DNA of 6,026 nucleotides from Betaproteobacteria bacterium UBA6910 (GTDB taxonomy: Bacteria; Pseudomonadota; Gammaproteobacteria; Burkholderiales; UBA6910). The stretch lies in NCBI GenBank assembly GCA_002451065.1, contig DKBC01000290.1, positions 1 to 6,026 of the forward strand, given 5' to 3'. The position numbers were made by a program, and so were the translations under genes. How positions within the stretch are numbered: position 1 is the stretch's first letter; the number at the start of each line of letters is the position of its first letter. This document shows, piece by piece, positions 1 to 6,026 of this stretch. The notes beneath the pieces were generated by a model. It was given only the letters and a program-made list of their open reading frames with translations. It did not search any database and was not told where the DNA came from.

Positions 1-1050
1 GCCGGTCCAGTTGTCCTCGGGCTCCGGCTTGGACAGGCAGAGGTGAAACGAAAAATTGGGACGTTCGGCGGCGAGCTTTTCCAGTTCGTCCCGATACAGG
101 GCATCCCGCAGGCTGTGCGCCCGGTACCAGTAGGAAATCTTGCGGCCGTTGTTGAGCCGGATTAACTGGTCGAAGATGATGGAACGCAGGGGCGCCATTC
201 CCGCCCCTCCGCCGATAAAGATCATCTCGGCGTCGGTGTCGGTGGCGCCGAACTCGCCGTATGGCCCGGTAAACGGGATTTCATCGCCCGGTTTCAGTCC
301 GAAAAGCCACGAGGACATGATGCCCGGCGGCGTGCCTGCGGGCGCCCCGGTGGGCGGGGGGCAGACCTTGACGTCGAACTTGAGCTGCCCCTTCTCCAGG
401 GGATAGCTCGCCATGGAGTAGGCACGCTCCACGGAATCCTTGCACACCGAAACATAGCGCCACAGGTTGTCGCGGTCCCAGCTCTTGCGGAAGCGGGGCG
501 GAATCTCGAAATCCTTATAGGACACGCTGTGGGGTGGGCAGCGAAACTGGACGTACTGACCTGCCCTATACGGCACATCCTCGCCGGGAGGGAGCTCCAG
601 CACCAGCTCCTTGAGAAAGTCCGCCACGCTCACGTTGGAGATCACCTTGCCGGTCCACTGGCGGATGCTGAACGCTTCTGCGGGCACCTGCACCTTGAGG
701 TCGTTCTTGATCTTGACCTGGCACGCGAGGCGCGATCCGTTGAGCAAGTCGCCGCGGGTGAAAAATCCCTTCTCGGTGGGCAGCGCCTCTCCACCGCCCT
801 CCACCCTGATCTTGCACAGCCCGCAGGTTCCCTTGCCGCCGCAGGCCGACGGCACCAGCACCTTTTTCTCGCTCAGGGCGCTCAACAGGGTGCGCCCGGC
901 GGGCACTTTCAGCGCCTTGCCGGGGTCGTCGTTGATGAGCAGCAGCACGTCTCCCGCGGGCACCAGCCGCGCCCGGGCCCACATCAACAACATTACCAAC
1001 ACCACCACCACGGTGGTGAAGGTCGCCACACCCAATAACACCAGGCTCAC
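1..1050 (-). CDS. nqrF: Na+-NQR subunit F, NADH dehydrogenase/FAD/2Fe-2S subunit (3' end off window)
   Basis: Electron-input subunit of Na+-NQR. It oxidises NADH on the cytoplasmic side and passes electrons through FAD to a 2Fe-2S cluster. The first 350 codons are visible. Residues about 3-24 form one Val/Leu-rich membrane anchor. A ferredoxin domain follows, with cluster ligands C70, C76, C79 (C-x5-C-x2-C) and C110. The ferredoxin-reductase module shows the FAD-binding motif R209-A-Y-S-M213 and a nucleotide-binding GGGAGMAPLRS stretch near residue 290. The last visible residues are PEPEDNWTG, which precede the C-terminal CGPP-type motif in known NqrF, so about 55-60 residues are missing (family length about 408). 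The start is GTG at 1050. GAGGGG at 1057-1062 lies 6 nt upstream and overlaps the nqrE stop codon, so translation is probably coupled. Identity is certain; only the missing end is unknown. Confidence 0.97.
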   Translation of the reverse strand, partial: MSLVLLGVATFTTVVVVLVMLLMWARARLVPAGDVLLLINDDPGKALKVPAGRTLLSALSEKKVLVPSACGGKGTCGLCKIRVEGGGEALPTEKGFFTRGDLLNGSRLACQVKIKNDLKVQVPAEAFSIRQWTGKVISNVSVADFLKELVLELPPGEDVPYRAGQYVQFRCPPHSVSYKDFEIPPRFRKSWDRDNLWRYVSVCKDSVERAYSMASYPLEKGQLKFDVKVCPPPTGAPAGTPPGIMSSWLFGLKPGDEIPFTGPYGEFGATDTDAEMIFIGGGAGMAPLRSIIFDQLIRLNNGRKISYWYRAHSLRDALYRDELEKLAAERPNFSFHLCLSKPEPEDNWTG

Positions 1051-1060
1051 GAATCGCCCC

Positions 1061-1675
1061 TCAGAACTGCATTCCCGAAAACATCATGAAGCCGATGGAC
1101 ATCAGGCCCACCGCAATAAAAGTGATGCCCAGCCCCCGCAGGCCCCCCGGTGGATTGGCGTAAGCCATTCGCTCCCGGATCGCCGCCAGCGCCACTATCG
1201 CCAGCAGGAAACCGAACCCGGTGCCGAAGCCGAACACGACGCTCTCAATAAAATTGTAGTCCCGTTCCGCCATAAATAGGGACCCGCCGAGGATGGCGCA
1301 GTTTACCGCGATCAGCGGCAGGAACACGCCCAGGGACGTGTAGAGGGCCGGGAAATACCGGTCGAGCGCCATTTCCACGATCTGGACCGTGGCCGCAATG
1401 GTGCTGATGAACACGATAAAGGTCAGGAAGGTGAGATCCACCCAGTTCAGACTCTCGTGGAGCCAGGTCAAAGCGCCCTCCGCGAGCAGGTAACGGAGCA
1501 GCAGGTTATTGAGCGGCAGGGTAAGGACTTGCACGAATACCACCGCCACCCCCAACCCGAATGCGGTCTCCACCTTGCGTGAGCAGGCCAGGAACGAGCA
1601 CATGCCCAGGAAGAAGGCGAGAGCCACGTTCTCGATGAACACGGACTTAACCAACAGGGAAAGGTAGTGCTCCAT
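1061..1675 (-). CDS. nqrE: Na+-NQR subunit E, integral membrane subunit
   Basis: Membrane subunit that, with NqrD, holds the iron centre carrying electrons from the NqrF 2Fe-2S cluster to NqrC FMN. The protein has 204 residues (family about 198-202) with six hydrophobic segments, at roughly 10-30, 37-59, 78-100, 112-135, 141-165 and 180-203. The two conserved iron-ligand cysteines are C26 (FFLGMCSF) and C126 (AVNCAILG), one in each half of the inverted-repeat fold shared by NqrD/NqrE and RnfA/RnfE. The ATG at 1673-1675 overlaps the nqrD stop by one base (TGATG). A strong GAGGAG at 1681-1686 sits 5 nt upstream, inside the end of nqrD. RnfA is the nearest alternative, but the nqrD-nqrE-nqrF context and the sequence rule it out. 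Confidence 0.97.
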   Translation of the reverse strand: MEHYLSLLVKSVFIENVALAFFLGMCSFLACSRKVETAFGLGVAVVFVQVLTLPLNNLLLRYLLAEGALTWLHESLNWVDLTFLTFIVFISTIAATVQIVEMALDRYFPALYTSLGVFLPLIAVNCAILGGSLFMAERDYNFIESVVFGFGTGFGFLLAIVALAAIRERMAYANPPGGLRGLGITFIAVGLMSIGFMMFSGMQF

Positions 1676-2307
1676 CAGTTCTCCTCCTGCTGTTCCGGCT
1701 TCCAGGTGCGAAGGAACCAGATCAGCACTCCGATGATGAAGAACGCCGCCGGTGCCAGCAGGAACATGCTGTTCGGATAGAACCAGCCGCCTTCGCTGAC
1801 CAGTGGCAGCGCCTGGAAGCCAAACACGCGCCCGGTCCCGAATAACTCCCGTATGAAGCCGACGGTGAGGAGCACCAGGCTGTATCCGAGTCCGTTCCCG
1901 ATGCCATCCAGCAGGCTGATCAGCGGCGGGTTCTGCATGGCAAATCCCTCGGTGCGGCCCAGCACGATGCAGTTGGTGATGATGAGGCCGACGAAAACCG
2001 ACAGTTCGATGCTGATCTCGTAGAGATAGGCTTTCAGCACCTGGTCCACCACGATAACCAGGGAGGAAATGATGGCCAATTGCACAATGATGCGCACGCT
2101 GGAGGGTGTGAACTTGCGGATGAGGCTCACGGCCAAGGAGGCTAGCGCCGCCACCGTGGTGAGACTCACGCTCATGACCAGCGCCTTGTCCATGCGGGTA
2201 GTGACGGCGAGCGCAGAGCAGATGCCCAGCATCTGCAGGCCAATGGGATTGTTGGCGAGCAGTGGGTCAAACAGCGCCGCGCGCTTGTGCTTGTCGAACA
2301 ACGCCAT
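1675..2307 (-). CDS. nqrD: Na+-NQR subunit D, integral membrane subunit
   Basis: Membrane partner of NqrE; the two form a pseudo-symmetric pair that binds the intramembrane iron site. The protein has 210 residues, the usual family length. About six hydrophobic segments follow a short charged N-terminus (MALFDKHKR). The conserved cysteines are C30 (LGICSALAV) and C113 ([10 protein letters not shown]), matching the two iron ligands known in Vibrio NqrD. The signature [12 protein letters not shown] near residues 112-123 is typical of NqrD/RnfE. The C-terminus is hydrophilic (WKPEQQEEN). The ATG at 2305-2307 comes one base after the nqrC stop, with GGAGG at 2316-2320, 8 nt upstream and inside nqrC. 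The 3' end overlaps nqrE by one base. It differs from RnfE by operon context. Confidence 0.97.
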   Translation of the reverse strand: MALFDKHKRAALFDPLLANNPIGLQMLGICSALAVTTRMDKALVMSVSLTTVAALASLAVSLIRKFTPSSVRIIVQLAIISSLVIVVDQVLKAYLYEISIELSVFVGLIITNCIVLGRTEGFAMQNPPLISLLDGIGNGLGYSLVLLTVGFIRELFGTGRVFGFQALPLVSEGGWFYPNSMFLLAPAAFFIIGVLIWFLRTWKPEQQEEN

Positions 2308-2308
2308 G

Positions 2309-3091
2309 TCAGGGGCCTCCCCGTTCGCGCACCTTGCGCAGATAGGGCCCGAAGCCGAGCTCGTCGAGCCAGAATTGGAGCATTCGGGTGACGCCGTTGC
2401 TGGTCATGGTGGCTCCGGCCACGGCGTCCACATGATAGGGATCCTCGGTGGCCGGGCCGGCGCCCCCCTTGACCAGCGAGATGCGCGGCTTCCAGTCGTC
2501 ACCGTAGGCCTTGCGGCCGGGCCACAGCAGCTTCCACTGCGGATTGTCCACTTCGGCGCCAAGACCCGGAGTTTCCCGGTTCTCGTAGAACGATAGCCCG
2601 CGGATGGTCGTGGTATCCCGCTCCAGGGCCAGGTAGCCATAAAGGGTCCCGTACAGCCCCAGGCCCTCGACCGGAATCACGATCTGGCTGTACTCGTCTC
2701 CGTCCTTCACTAGGTACACCTTTGCCACATCGGGAATGCGGCGCACTGAAGCCGGGTTCGGCGGCGCCTCCCGGCTCTGCCGCGGATCGCCGCGGGCCCG
2801 GCGCTGGTCGTAGCGCGCCGGGTCCATGCCGGTCTCGTATTCCCCGGACTGCAGATTCACCAGCCGCGGCTCGATGCGGGAGCGGTAAATCTCCAGGGCC
2901 TTCTGGTCCGGGATCTTCTCCCCGGGTTGCACCAGTCCGCTGGCCTGCAACAAGTTCTTCTGCAGGTAGACCAGGCGGTTAACCTCCTGGCGGTCCTTGA
3001 GCAGCACGTTGGATCCCGCTACCAGCAGCGAGCACACCACGCAGACCACCGTGGTAAATCCCAGAGTATAGGCGGGTGACTCAAGCCTCAC
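2309..3091 (-). CDS. nqrC: Na+-NQR subunit C, covalent-FMN subunit
   Basis: Largely periplasmic subunit carrying FMN linked by a phosphoester to a threonine, attached by the flavin transferase ApbE. It receives electrons from the NqrD/E iron site and passes them to NqrB FMN. The protein has 260 residues, with one N-terminal membrane anchor (about 8-30) followed by the FMN-binding domain. The flavinylation motif is D222-A-V-A-G-A-T228, with T228 as the expected FMN site. The conserved block [15 protein letters not shown] lies at 173-187. Two departures from NqrC sequences I recall are AGAT instead of SGAT, and GLYGTLYG (145-152) where GLWSTMYG is common. The start is GTG at 3091 and overlaps the end of nqrB by 11 nt. 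AGGA at 3101-3104 lies 9 nt upstream. The membrane anchor begins soon after this start, which supports it. The rival RnfG is less likely given length and context. Confidence 0.96.
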   Translation of the reverse strand: MRLESPAYTLGFTTVVCVVCSLLVAGSNVLLKDRQEVNRLVYLQKNLLQASGLVQPGEKIPDQKALEIYRSRIEPRLVNLQSGEYETGMDPARYDQRRARGDPRQSREAPPNPASVRRIPDVAKVYLVKDGDEYSQIVIPVEGLGLYGTLYGYLALERDTTTIRGLSFYENRETPGLGAEVDNPQWKLLWPGRKAYGDDWKPRISLVKGGAGPATEDPYHVDAVAGATMTSNGVTRMLQFWLDELGFGPYLRKVRERGGP

Positions 3092-4310
3092 TGCGGCGCA
3101 TCCTGCGGCGTATGTTCGCCTTCACCACGTAATGGTCGATAAGCGGCGCGAACACGTTCATGAACAGGATCACCAGCATCACCGACTCGGGATAGGCGGG
3201 ATTGAAGACCCGCGCCATTACGATCAGCGCGCCGATCAGGGTCCCATAGATCCACTTGCCCCGGTCGGTCCAGGTCGAAGTGACGGGATCGGTTACCATG
3301 AACACGGTGCCAAAAGCCCATCCCCCCAGCACCATGTGCCACCAGAAGGGAACGGCAAATACCGGATTGGTCGAGGAGCCGACGAAGTTAAGTAGTTCGG
3401 CTGCGAGCACCGTGCCCAGCACCACGCCGGCCACCGTGCGCCAGGCCGCGACCCGAGTTCCCAGCAGTATCACTGCGCCGATCAGGCAGGCTGCGGCCGA
3501 GGTCTCCCCCAGGGACCCGAGCTCGAATCCGAGGAAAGCGTCCCACCAGGTGATGCCCTGCTCCGCGATCGGAGATCCTAGCTGTTTGGCTTTTGCCAGC
3601 ACCGTCGCGCCGCTGTAACCGTCGAGCCAGTGGGATTGCGAGACGACATTCCACACCTTGTCGCCCGTAATCTGCAGCGGAAAGGAATAGAAAAGGCAAG
3701 CGCGGGCGACGAGCGCGGGGTTCAGGAAATTCATCCCGGTGCCGCCGAACATTTCCTTTGCGATCACCACCCCCCAGGAAATGCCGAAGGCCACCTGCCA
3801 CAAAGGTATGGTTGGCGGCAGGATCAGGGGAAACAGGAGACCTGTGACGAAAAAACCCTCGTTCACCTCGTGCCGCCGGACCATGGCGAATCCGACCTCC
3901 CAGGTCAGTCCCACCAACATGGTCACGACGTATACAGGGATGAAGTACAGCGCCCCGAGCGTGATATTGGCGAGGACGCTCCCGGGGTCGTGGCCCACGC
4001 CCAGAACCCGGATCACATCGAAGCGCCAGCCCGTGAGTTCCGCCGCCTTAGCCGGATCCAGGGACAGGTTGGCCTGCAGCCCCGTGTTGTACATACCCCA
4101 AATGACGCATGGGATGAGCGCGATGACTACCGTGATCATCATGCGCTTGAGATCCATGCCGTCGCGCACGTGGGCTGTCGTGCGCGTCACATTGCCCGGC
4201 GTGTAGAAAAAGGTGTCCGCGGCTTCGAACAGCGGCTTGAAGCGCGCCAAGCGCCCGCCCTGCTCGAAGCTCTGCGACTGCTGGTCCAGGAAGCGCCGCA
4301 ATGCCTTCAT
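3081..4310 (-). CDS. nqrB: Na+-NQR subunit B, covalent-FMN and quinone-site membrane subunit
   Basis: Largest membrane subunit. It carries covalent FMN and riboflavin, contributes to the ubiquinone site, and is a main part of the ion path. The product has 409 residues from the chosen ATG, with about ten hydrophobic segments after a cytoplasmic N-terminus. The flavinylation motif DGYSGAT places the FMN threonine at residue 236, the same number as in Vibrio cholerae. The conserved block RRHEVNEGFF lies at about 145-154, with FGGTGMNFLNPAL at about 188-200. A GTG codon directly precedes the ATG (4311-4313), but GGGAGG at 4315-4320 is only 1 nt from that GTG and 4 nt from the ATG, so the ATG is preferred. 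The ATG overlaps the nqrA stop by one base (TGATG). The 3' end overlaps nqrC by 11 nt. A short stretch just before the FMN motif (SQSHWL) appears extra relative to V. cholerae, from memory. Confidence 0.97.
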   Translation of the reverse strand: MKALRRFLDQQSQSFEQGGRLARFKPLFEAADTFFYTPGNVTRTTAHVRDGMDLKRMMITVVIALIPCVIWGMYNTGLQANLSLDPAKAAELTGWRFDVIRVLGVGHDPGSVLANITLGALYFIPVYVVTMLVGLTWEVGFAMVRRHEVNEGFFVTGLLFPLILPPTIPLWQVAFGISWGVVIAKEMFGGTGMNFLNPALVARACLFYSFPLQITGDKVWNVVSQSHWLDGYSGATVLAKAKQLGSPIAEQGITWWDAFLGFELGSLGETSAAACLIGAVILLGTRVAAWRTVAGVVLGTVLAAELLNFVGSSTNPVFAVPFWWHMVLGGWAFGTVFMVTDPVTSTWTDRGKWIYGTLIGALIVMARVFNPAYPESVMLVILFMNVFAPLIDHYVVKANIRRRMRRSEA

Positions 4311-5683
4311 CACGCCTCCCGATGAATCCGGTCCAGCAGGCTGCGCAGCATGGGGCCATACTCATACTTCCCAGGACAGACAAAGGTACACAACGCGAGG
4401 TCCTCTTCGTCGAGCTCCAGCGCCCCCAGTTGCTCGGCAAGTTCGGGATCCTGCACGATCAGGGAGCGGAGCAGGAAAGTGGCCTCGATGTCGAGCGGCA
4501 TCACCTGCTCGTAGGTGCCAATGGGAACCATGGGCCGCGCTGAACCATAGGTCGTGGTGCTGAAGGCGAGCGGCCGCTCGCGGCTGAAGGCGGAGAGAAA
4601 GGCGTTGGTAACCGAGAAGATGTCCCGCCCCGGCCGCAGCCATCCGAAGAGCTCCCGCCCGCGTCCCTCCGGAAGAGCCGTCACTTGTTGGTGGTACCGA
4701 CCAAGCCAAGCATCCGCCTCGGCGGTCACTCCGCGGCCTCCCAGCACTGAACCAGACACTACGCGCTGCTCCCCGTCTGCGAGTTCCCCCGCCATGAGTT
4801 CCGTCAGGCACGCACCGAGCCGGGTTCGCAACAACCGCGGCCGCTTTACCCCCGGCCCCGCCAGCGCCACCACCCGAGTCGGATCCAGAGTTCCGGTCCG
4901 AAACAATTTTCCAATTGCCACAACGTCCTGGTATCCCAGATGCCACACCGTCTTGTTCCGGTGCACCGGCTCCAACAGATGAATGTGCAGCCCCGGAGTA
5001 CCGGCCGGGTGCGGTCCCTCGAAGCGCTCCTGGGAGAACGCGCTGGTGGCGGGCGGCGTCAAGCGGAATTCGGGCCCCGTACACAGATACTTGGGCCCCG
5101 ACGTGAGTCGTCCCACCGCGTGCAGGCCTAATTCGAAGTCCTGCTCCTGGCCCGCGAGCACCACATCCGGGTTGGGCGCCAGCGGGTGGCTGTCCATAGC
5201 GGTGACGAAAATTGCGCTGGGCGCTACCGCCGGATCCGGGATTCGCGAGAAGGGGCGCGTGCGGAACGCTGTCCACAAGCCGGACTCGATAAGCAATGCC
5301 CGCACTGACTCGGCGTCGAGCGATTCAGGCGCGGACCCCGTGAAGCTGTCGAACGCTAGCTGGTCATGGCGCGCAGTGTCGCCCTGAGGGTCGAGATCGA
5401 TGACAACCGAGACGAGGGCTCTTCGCTCACCTCGATGAATGGCAGTAACGGTGCCGGCAGCGGGCGCGGTGAAGGTGATTCCGGGTAACCGCTTGTCGTG
5501 GAACAGGCGCTCACCGAGGCGCACGCGCTGGCCCACCTTCACCTCGAAACGGGCGCGTAACCCAGGATAGTCCGCCGCTGCTAGACCGACGCGTCGAACC
5601 GCGGGCCCATCGTGGATCGCCTGCTCCGGCTTTCCCGCGATCGGCAAATCCAGACCTTTCTTGATTCTGTGAATGCCTGGCAC
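4310..5683 (-). CDS. nqrA: Na+-NQR subunit A, cytoplasmic subunit
   Basis: Peripheral cytoplasmic subunit of the complex, related to RnfC but without its iron-sulfur clusters. It docks on NqrB near the quinone site. The product has 457 residues (family about 446-470), with no membrane segment or signal peptide. The N-terminal signature IKKGLDLPIAG lies at residues 7-17. A barrel/lipoyl-like region (about 45-100) contains FTAPAAGTV. The conserved C-terminal block CTFVCPGKYEYG lies at 432-443 (C432, C436). The start is taken as GTG at 5683, which gives the usual short lead before IKKGLDLPI. No in-frame ATG lies close by, and the ribosome-binding site is weak (GAG about 7 nt upstream). An ATT three codons in aligns with the start of shorter homologues but is a rare initiator. 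It is the first gene of the operon and is followed by nqrB with a one-base overlap. Confidence 0.96.
   Translation of the reverse strand: MPGIHRIKKGLDLPIAGKPEQAIHDGPAVRRVGLAAADYPGLRARFEVKVGQRVRLGERLFHDKRLPGITFTAPAAGTVTAIHRGERRALVSVVIDLDPQGDTARHDQLAFDSFTGSAPESLDAESVRALLIESGLWTAFRTRPFSRIPDPAVAPSAIFVTAMDSHPLAPNPDVVLAGQEQDFELGLHAVGRLTSGPKYLCTGPEFRLTPPATSAFSQERFEGPHPAGTPGLHIHLLEPVHRNKTVWHLGYQDVVAIGKLFRTGTLDPTRVVALAGPGVKRPRLLRTRLGACLTELMAGELADGEQRVVSGSVLGGRGVTAEADAWLGRYHQQVTALPEGRGRELFGWLRPGRDIFSVTNAFLSAFSRERPLAFSTTTYGSARPMVPIGTYEQVMPLDIEATFLLRSLIVQDPELAEQLGALELDEEDLALCTFVCPGKYEYGPMLRSLLDRIHREA
4315..4320 (-). promoter_or_regulatory. Ribosome-binding site that decides the nqrB start
   Basis: GGGAGG is read on the minus strand inside the last codons of nqrA. 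It lies 4 nt from the ATG at 4310 and only 1 nt from the adjacent in-frame GTG at 4313. The spacing favours the ATG. That start makes a TGATG stop/start junction with nqrA and implies translational coupling. Confidence 0.7.
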
Positions 5684-5699
5684 GGACGGCTCAATGGGC

Positions 5700-5721
5700 T
5701 GGGCTGAAAAGGTTTAGCCCA
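5700..5721 (-). other. Imperfect inverted repeat at the nqr promoter/leader boundary
   Basis: Six-base arms TGGGCT/AGCCCA enclose ten bases. On the plus strand the pairing can continue with AAA/TTT after one bulged G. It lies just downstream of the proposed -10 element and ends 16 nt before the nqrA GTG. No T-run follows, so it does not look like a terminator. It could be an operator or a leader hairpin. If transcription starts near 5714, only part of it would be in the RNA. Confidence 0.35.
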
Positions 5722-5726
5722 AAGTA
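5721..5726 (-). promoter_or_regulatory. Possible -10 element for the nqr operon (TACTTT)
   Basis: TACTTT on the minus strand matches three of six positions of the sigma70 -10 consensus, including the key TA and the final T. It would start transcription near 5714, giving a leader of about 31 nt before nqrA. There is no good -35 hexamer at 17 nt, as expected of an activator-dependent promoter. It is placed mainly by its exact 22-nt distance from the TTGAC/GTCAA palindrome. A competing reading uses TTGACA (5757-5762) as a -35 box, but no reasonable -10 follows at 16-18 nt. Confidence 0.4.
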
Positions 5727-5748
5727 CCTTCCCGATGCCGTTCGTTCG

Positions 5749-5762
5749 TTGACCTATGTCAA
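5749..5762 (-). promoter_or_regulatory. FNR/CRP-family-like palindromic operator TTGAC-N4-GTCAA
   Basis: A perfect palindrome with five-base arms and a four-base spacer (minus strand TTGACATAGGTCAA) lies 65 nt upstream of nqrA. Its form matches the FNR/Anr/DNR/FixK superfamily layout (TTGAT-N4-ATCAA and its TTGAC/GTCAA variants). From its last base to the proposed TACTTT there are exactly 22 nt, which centres the site at about -41.5, the class II activator position. The palindrome is seen directly; the regulator and its effect are inferred. Confidence 0.5.
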
Positions 5763-5816
5763 ATCCCGGAACGTCAGCGCACGGCGAGCCGCCGCCCGCG
5801 GCAGCGGAGTTAGGAG

Positions 5817-5833
5817 CGAAGGCGTTTCCTTCG
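5817..5833 (-). other. Hairpin downstream of tRNA-His (second of two)
   Basis: CGAAGG/CCTTCG arms pair perfectly over six bases around a five-base loop. It lies 5 nt beyond the first hairpin in the tRNA-to-nqr spacer. No T-run follows on the minus strand, so it is not a standard intrinsic terminator. It may instead mark the mature end or the decay boundary of the tRNA transcript. Confidence 0.45.
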
Positions 5834-5838
5834 GCAGT

Positions 5839-5856
5839 TGCCGCCTTGCAGCGGCA
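5839..5856 (-). other. Hairpin downstream of tRNA-His (first of two)
   Basis: TGCCGC/GCGGCA arms form six pairs, plus a T-G pair closing a GCAA loop of the stable GNRA type. It begins 12 nt after the tRNA-His CCA end. The strong stem is typical of tRNA trailer structures that stop exonucleases. The missing T-run argues against simple intrinsic termination. Confidence 0.45.
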
Positions 5857-5868
5857 CCGAGGAGAAAC

Positions 5869-5945
5869 TGGGGTGGCAGATGGGACTCGAACCCACGACA
5901 ACCGGAATCACAATCCGGGACTCTACCAACTGAGCTACTGCCACC
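5869..5945 (-). tRNA. tRNA-His (anticodon GUG)
   Basis: A full cloverleaf is read on the minus strand. The acceptor arm GTGGCAG pairs with CTGCCAC. An extra 5' G at 5945 (G-1) faces C73, the histidine identity pair. The D arm contains TAGCTCAGTTGGTAGAG, the anticodon loop is TTGTGAT (anticodon GTG), and the T loop is TTCGAGT. The CCA end is encoded at 5869-5871. The sequence is close to E. coli hisR. It lies about 185 nt upstream of nqrA on the same strand, and the CCA end of the tRNA-Arg is 39 nt further upstream. Co-transcription of the two tRNAs is likely. Confidence 0.97.
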
Positions 5946-5984
5946 ATTGTTCTGGGCGTCCCGGCGGGGCCCGGGATAACAGAC

Positions 5985-6026
5985 TGGCCTGCCCGACAGG
6001 ACTCGAACCTGTAACCCCCAGCTTAG
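5985..6026 (-). tRNA. tRNA-Arg, 3' part only (anticodon NCU, probably UCU)
   Basis: The last 42 bases of a tRNA on the minus strand are visible: the encoded CCA (5985-5987), discriminator G, 3' acceptor strand CGGGCAG, T arm ACAGG-TTCGAGT-CCTGT, a five-base variable loop, and the 3' anticodon stem GCTGG preceded by AA. The two bases before that are CT, anticodon positions 35-36. The first anticodon base is beyond the edge. The short variable loop excludes tRNA-Ser(GCU). Arginine therefore fits, as UCU or CCU. UCU is favoured because a Pro(UGG)-Arg(UCU)-His(GUG) cluster is common in gammaproteobacteria. Confidence 0.85.

Noticed and set aside
529..1279. Two long plus-strand open frames opposite nqrF and nqrE
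   Set aside because: They are antisense shadows of well-conserved genes, rich in His/Arg/Gln or Ser/Thr, with no domain or convincing ribosome-binding site.
1061..4310. Reading the operon as Rnf (rnfABCDGE) instead of Nqr
   Set aside because: There is no ferredoxin-type RnfB. NqrF carries the FAD/NADH module, NqrA lacks the 4Fe-4S motifs of RnfC, and the order A-B-C-D-E-F is that of nqr.
3630..4325. Long plus-strand open frame (231 codons) opposite nqrB
   Set aside because: High GC content leaves antisense frames open. The product is low-complexity and charge-rich with no recognisable domain, and nqrB on the other strand is certain.
4362..5276. Minus-strand 304-codon open frame inside nqrA
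   Set aside because: It is the alternate frame of nqrA, rich in Gly/Ala/Arg as expected from GC-rich shadow frames. nqrA itself matches its family end to end.
5581..5901. Minus-strand open frame of 106 codons starting MSWVRVPSAT
   Set aside because: It starts inside the T arm of tRNA-His and runs out of frame over the promoter and the start of nqrA. It has no family resemblance.
5869..5945. tRNA-His 3' end as a possible integration site with nqr as inserted cargo
   Set aside because: I saw no repeat of the tRNA 3' end elsewhere in the window, no integrase, and no change in base composition. The nqr operon looks like core genome.
5956..5976. GC-rich inverted repeat between the two tRNAs (CCCGG/CCGGG)
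   Set aside because: It is only five pairs in a very GC-rich 39-nt spacer with no T-run. It is better explained as tRNA spacer sequence than as a terminator.
5749..5979. Plus-strand open frame of 76 codons encoding a WDSNPRQPESQSGTLPTELLPP-like peptide
   Set aside because: It reads through the antisense strand of tRNA-His. Peptides of this kind are a common mis-annotation from tRNA genes, not real proteins.

Overview
The window carries most of one operon for the Na+-translocating NADH:quinone oxidoreductase (Na+-NQR), a membrane respiratory complex. All genes lie on the minus strand, in the order nqrA-nqrB-nqrC-nqrD-nqrE-nqrF as transcribed (right to left in these coordinates). The six genes are packed with overlaps of 1 to 11 nt or gaps of 1 to 10 nt, so they almost certainly form one translationally coupled transcript. 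nqrF runs off the left edge and lacks roughly its last 55-60 codons. Upstream of nqrA, also on the minus strand, are a complete tRNA-His(GUG) and the 3' half of a tRNA-Arg cut by the right edge.

The DNA is GC-rich. The gene order, the subunit sequences and the Arg-His tRNA pair with encoded CCA ends all suggest a gamma- or betaproteobacterium with a respiratory lifestyle. I cannot name the genus.

Layout: 1-1050 nqrF (partial); 1061-1675 nqrE; 1675-2307 nqrD; 2309-3091 nqrC; 3081-4310 nqrB; 4310-5683 nqrA; 5684-5868 intergenic region with a probable promoter, an FNR/CRP-family-like palindrome and several hairpins; 5869-5945 tRNA-His; 5985-6026 tRNA-Arg (partial).

How the parts work together: NqrF takes a hydride from NADH onto FAD and passes single electrons to its 2Fe-2S cluster. 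They then go to an iron site held between NqrD and NqrE, to FMN covalently bound on NqrC, to FMN covalently bound on NqrB, to riboflavin, and finally to ubiquinone. Ion translocation is coupled to this path. Every cofactor ligand I looked for within the window is present: four NqrF cysteines, two cysteines each in NqrD and NqrE, and the flavinylated threonines of NqrB and NqrC. The complex should therefore be functional if the missing end of nqrF is intact. The flavin transferase ApbE and the iron-delivery factor NqrM, often found just after nqrF, would lie outside the window.

I found no previously undescribed system here. The points most worth a second look are a perfect TTGAC-N4-GTCAA palindrome placed where a class II FNR-type activator would sit, and a few unusual residues in NqrB and NqrC.
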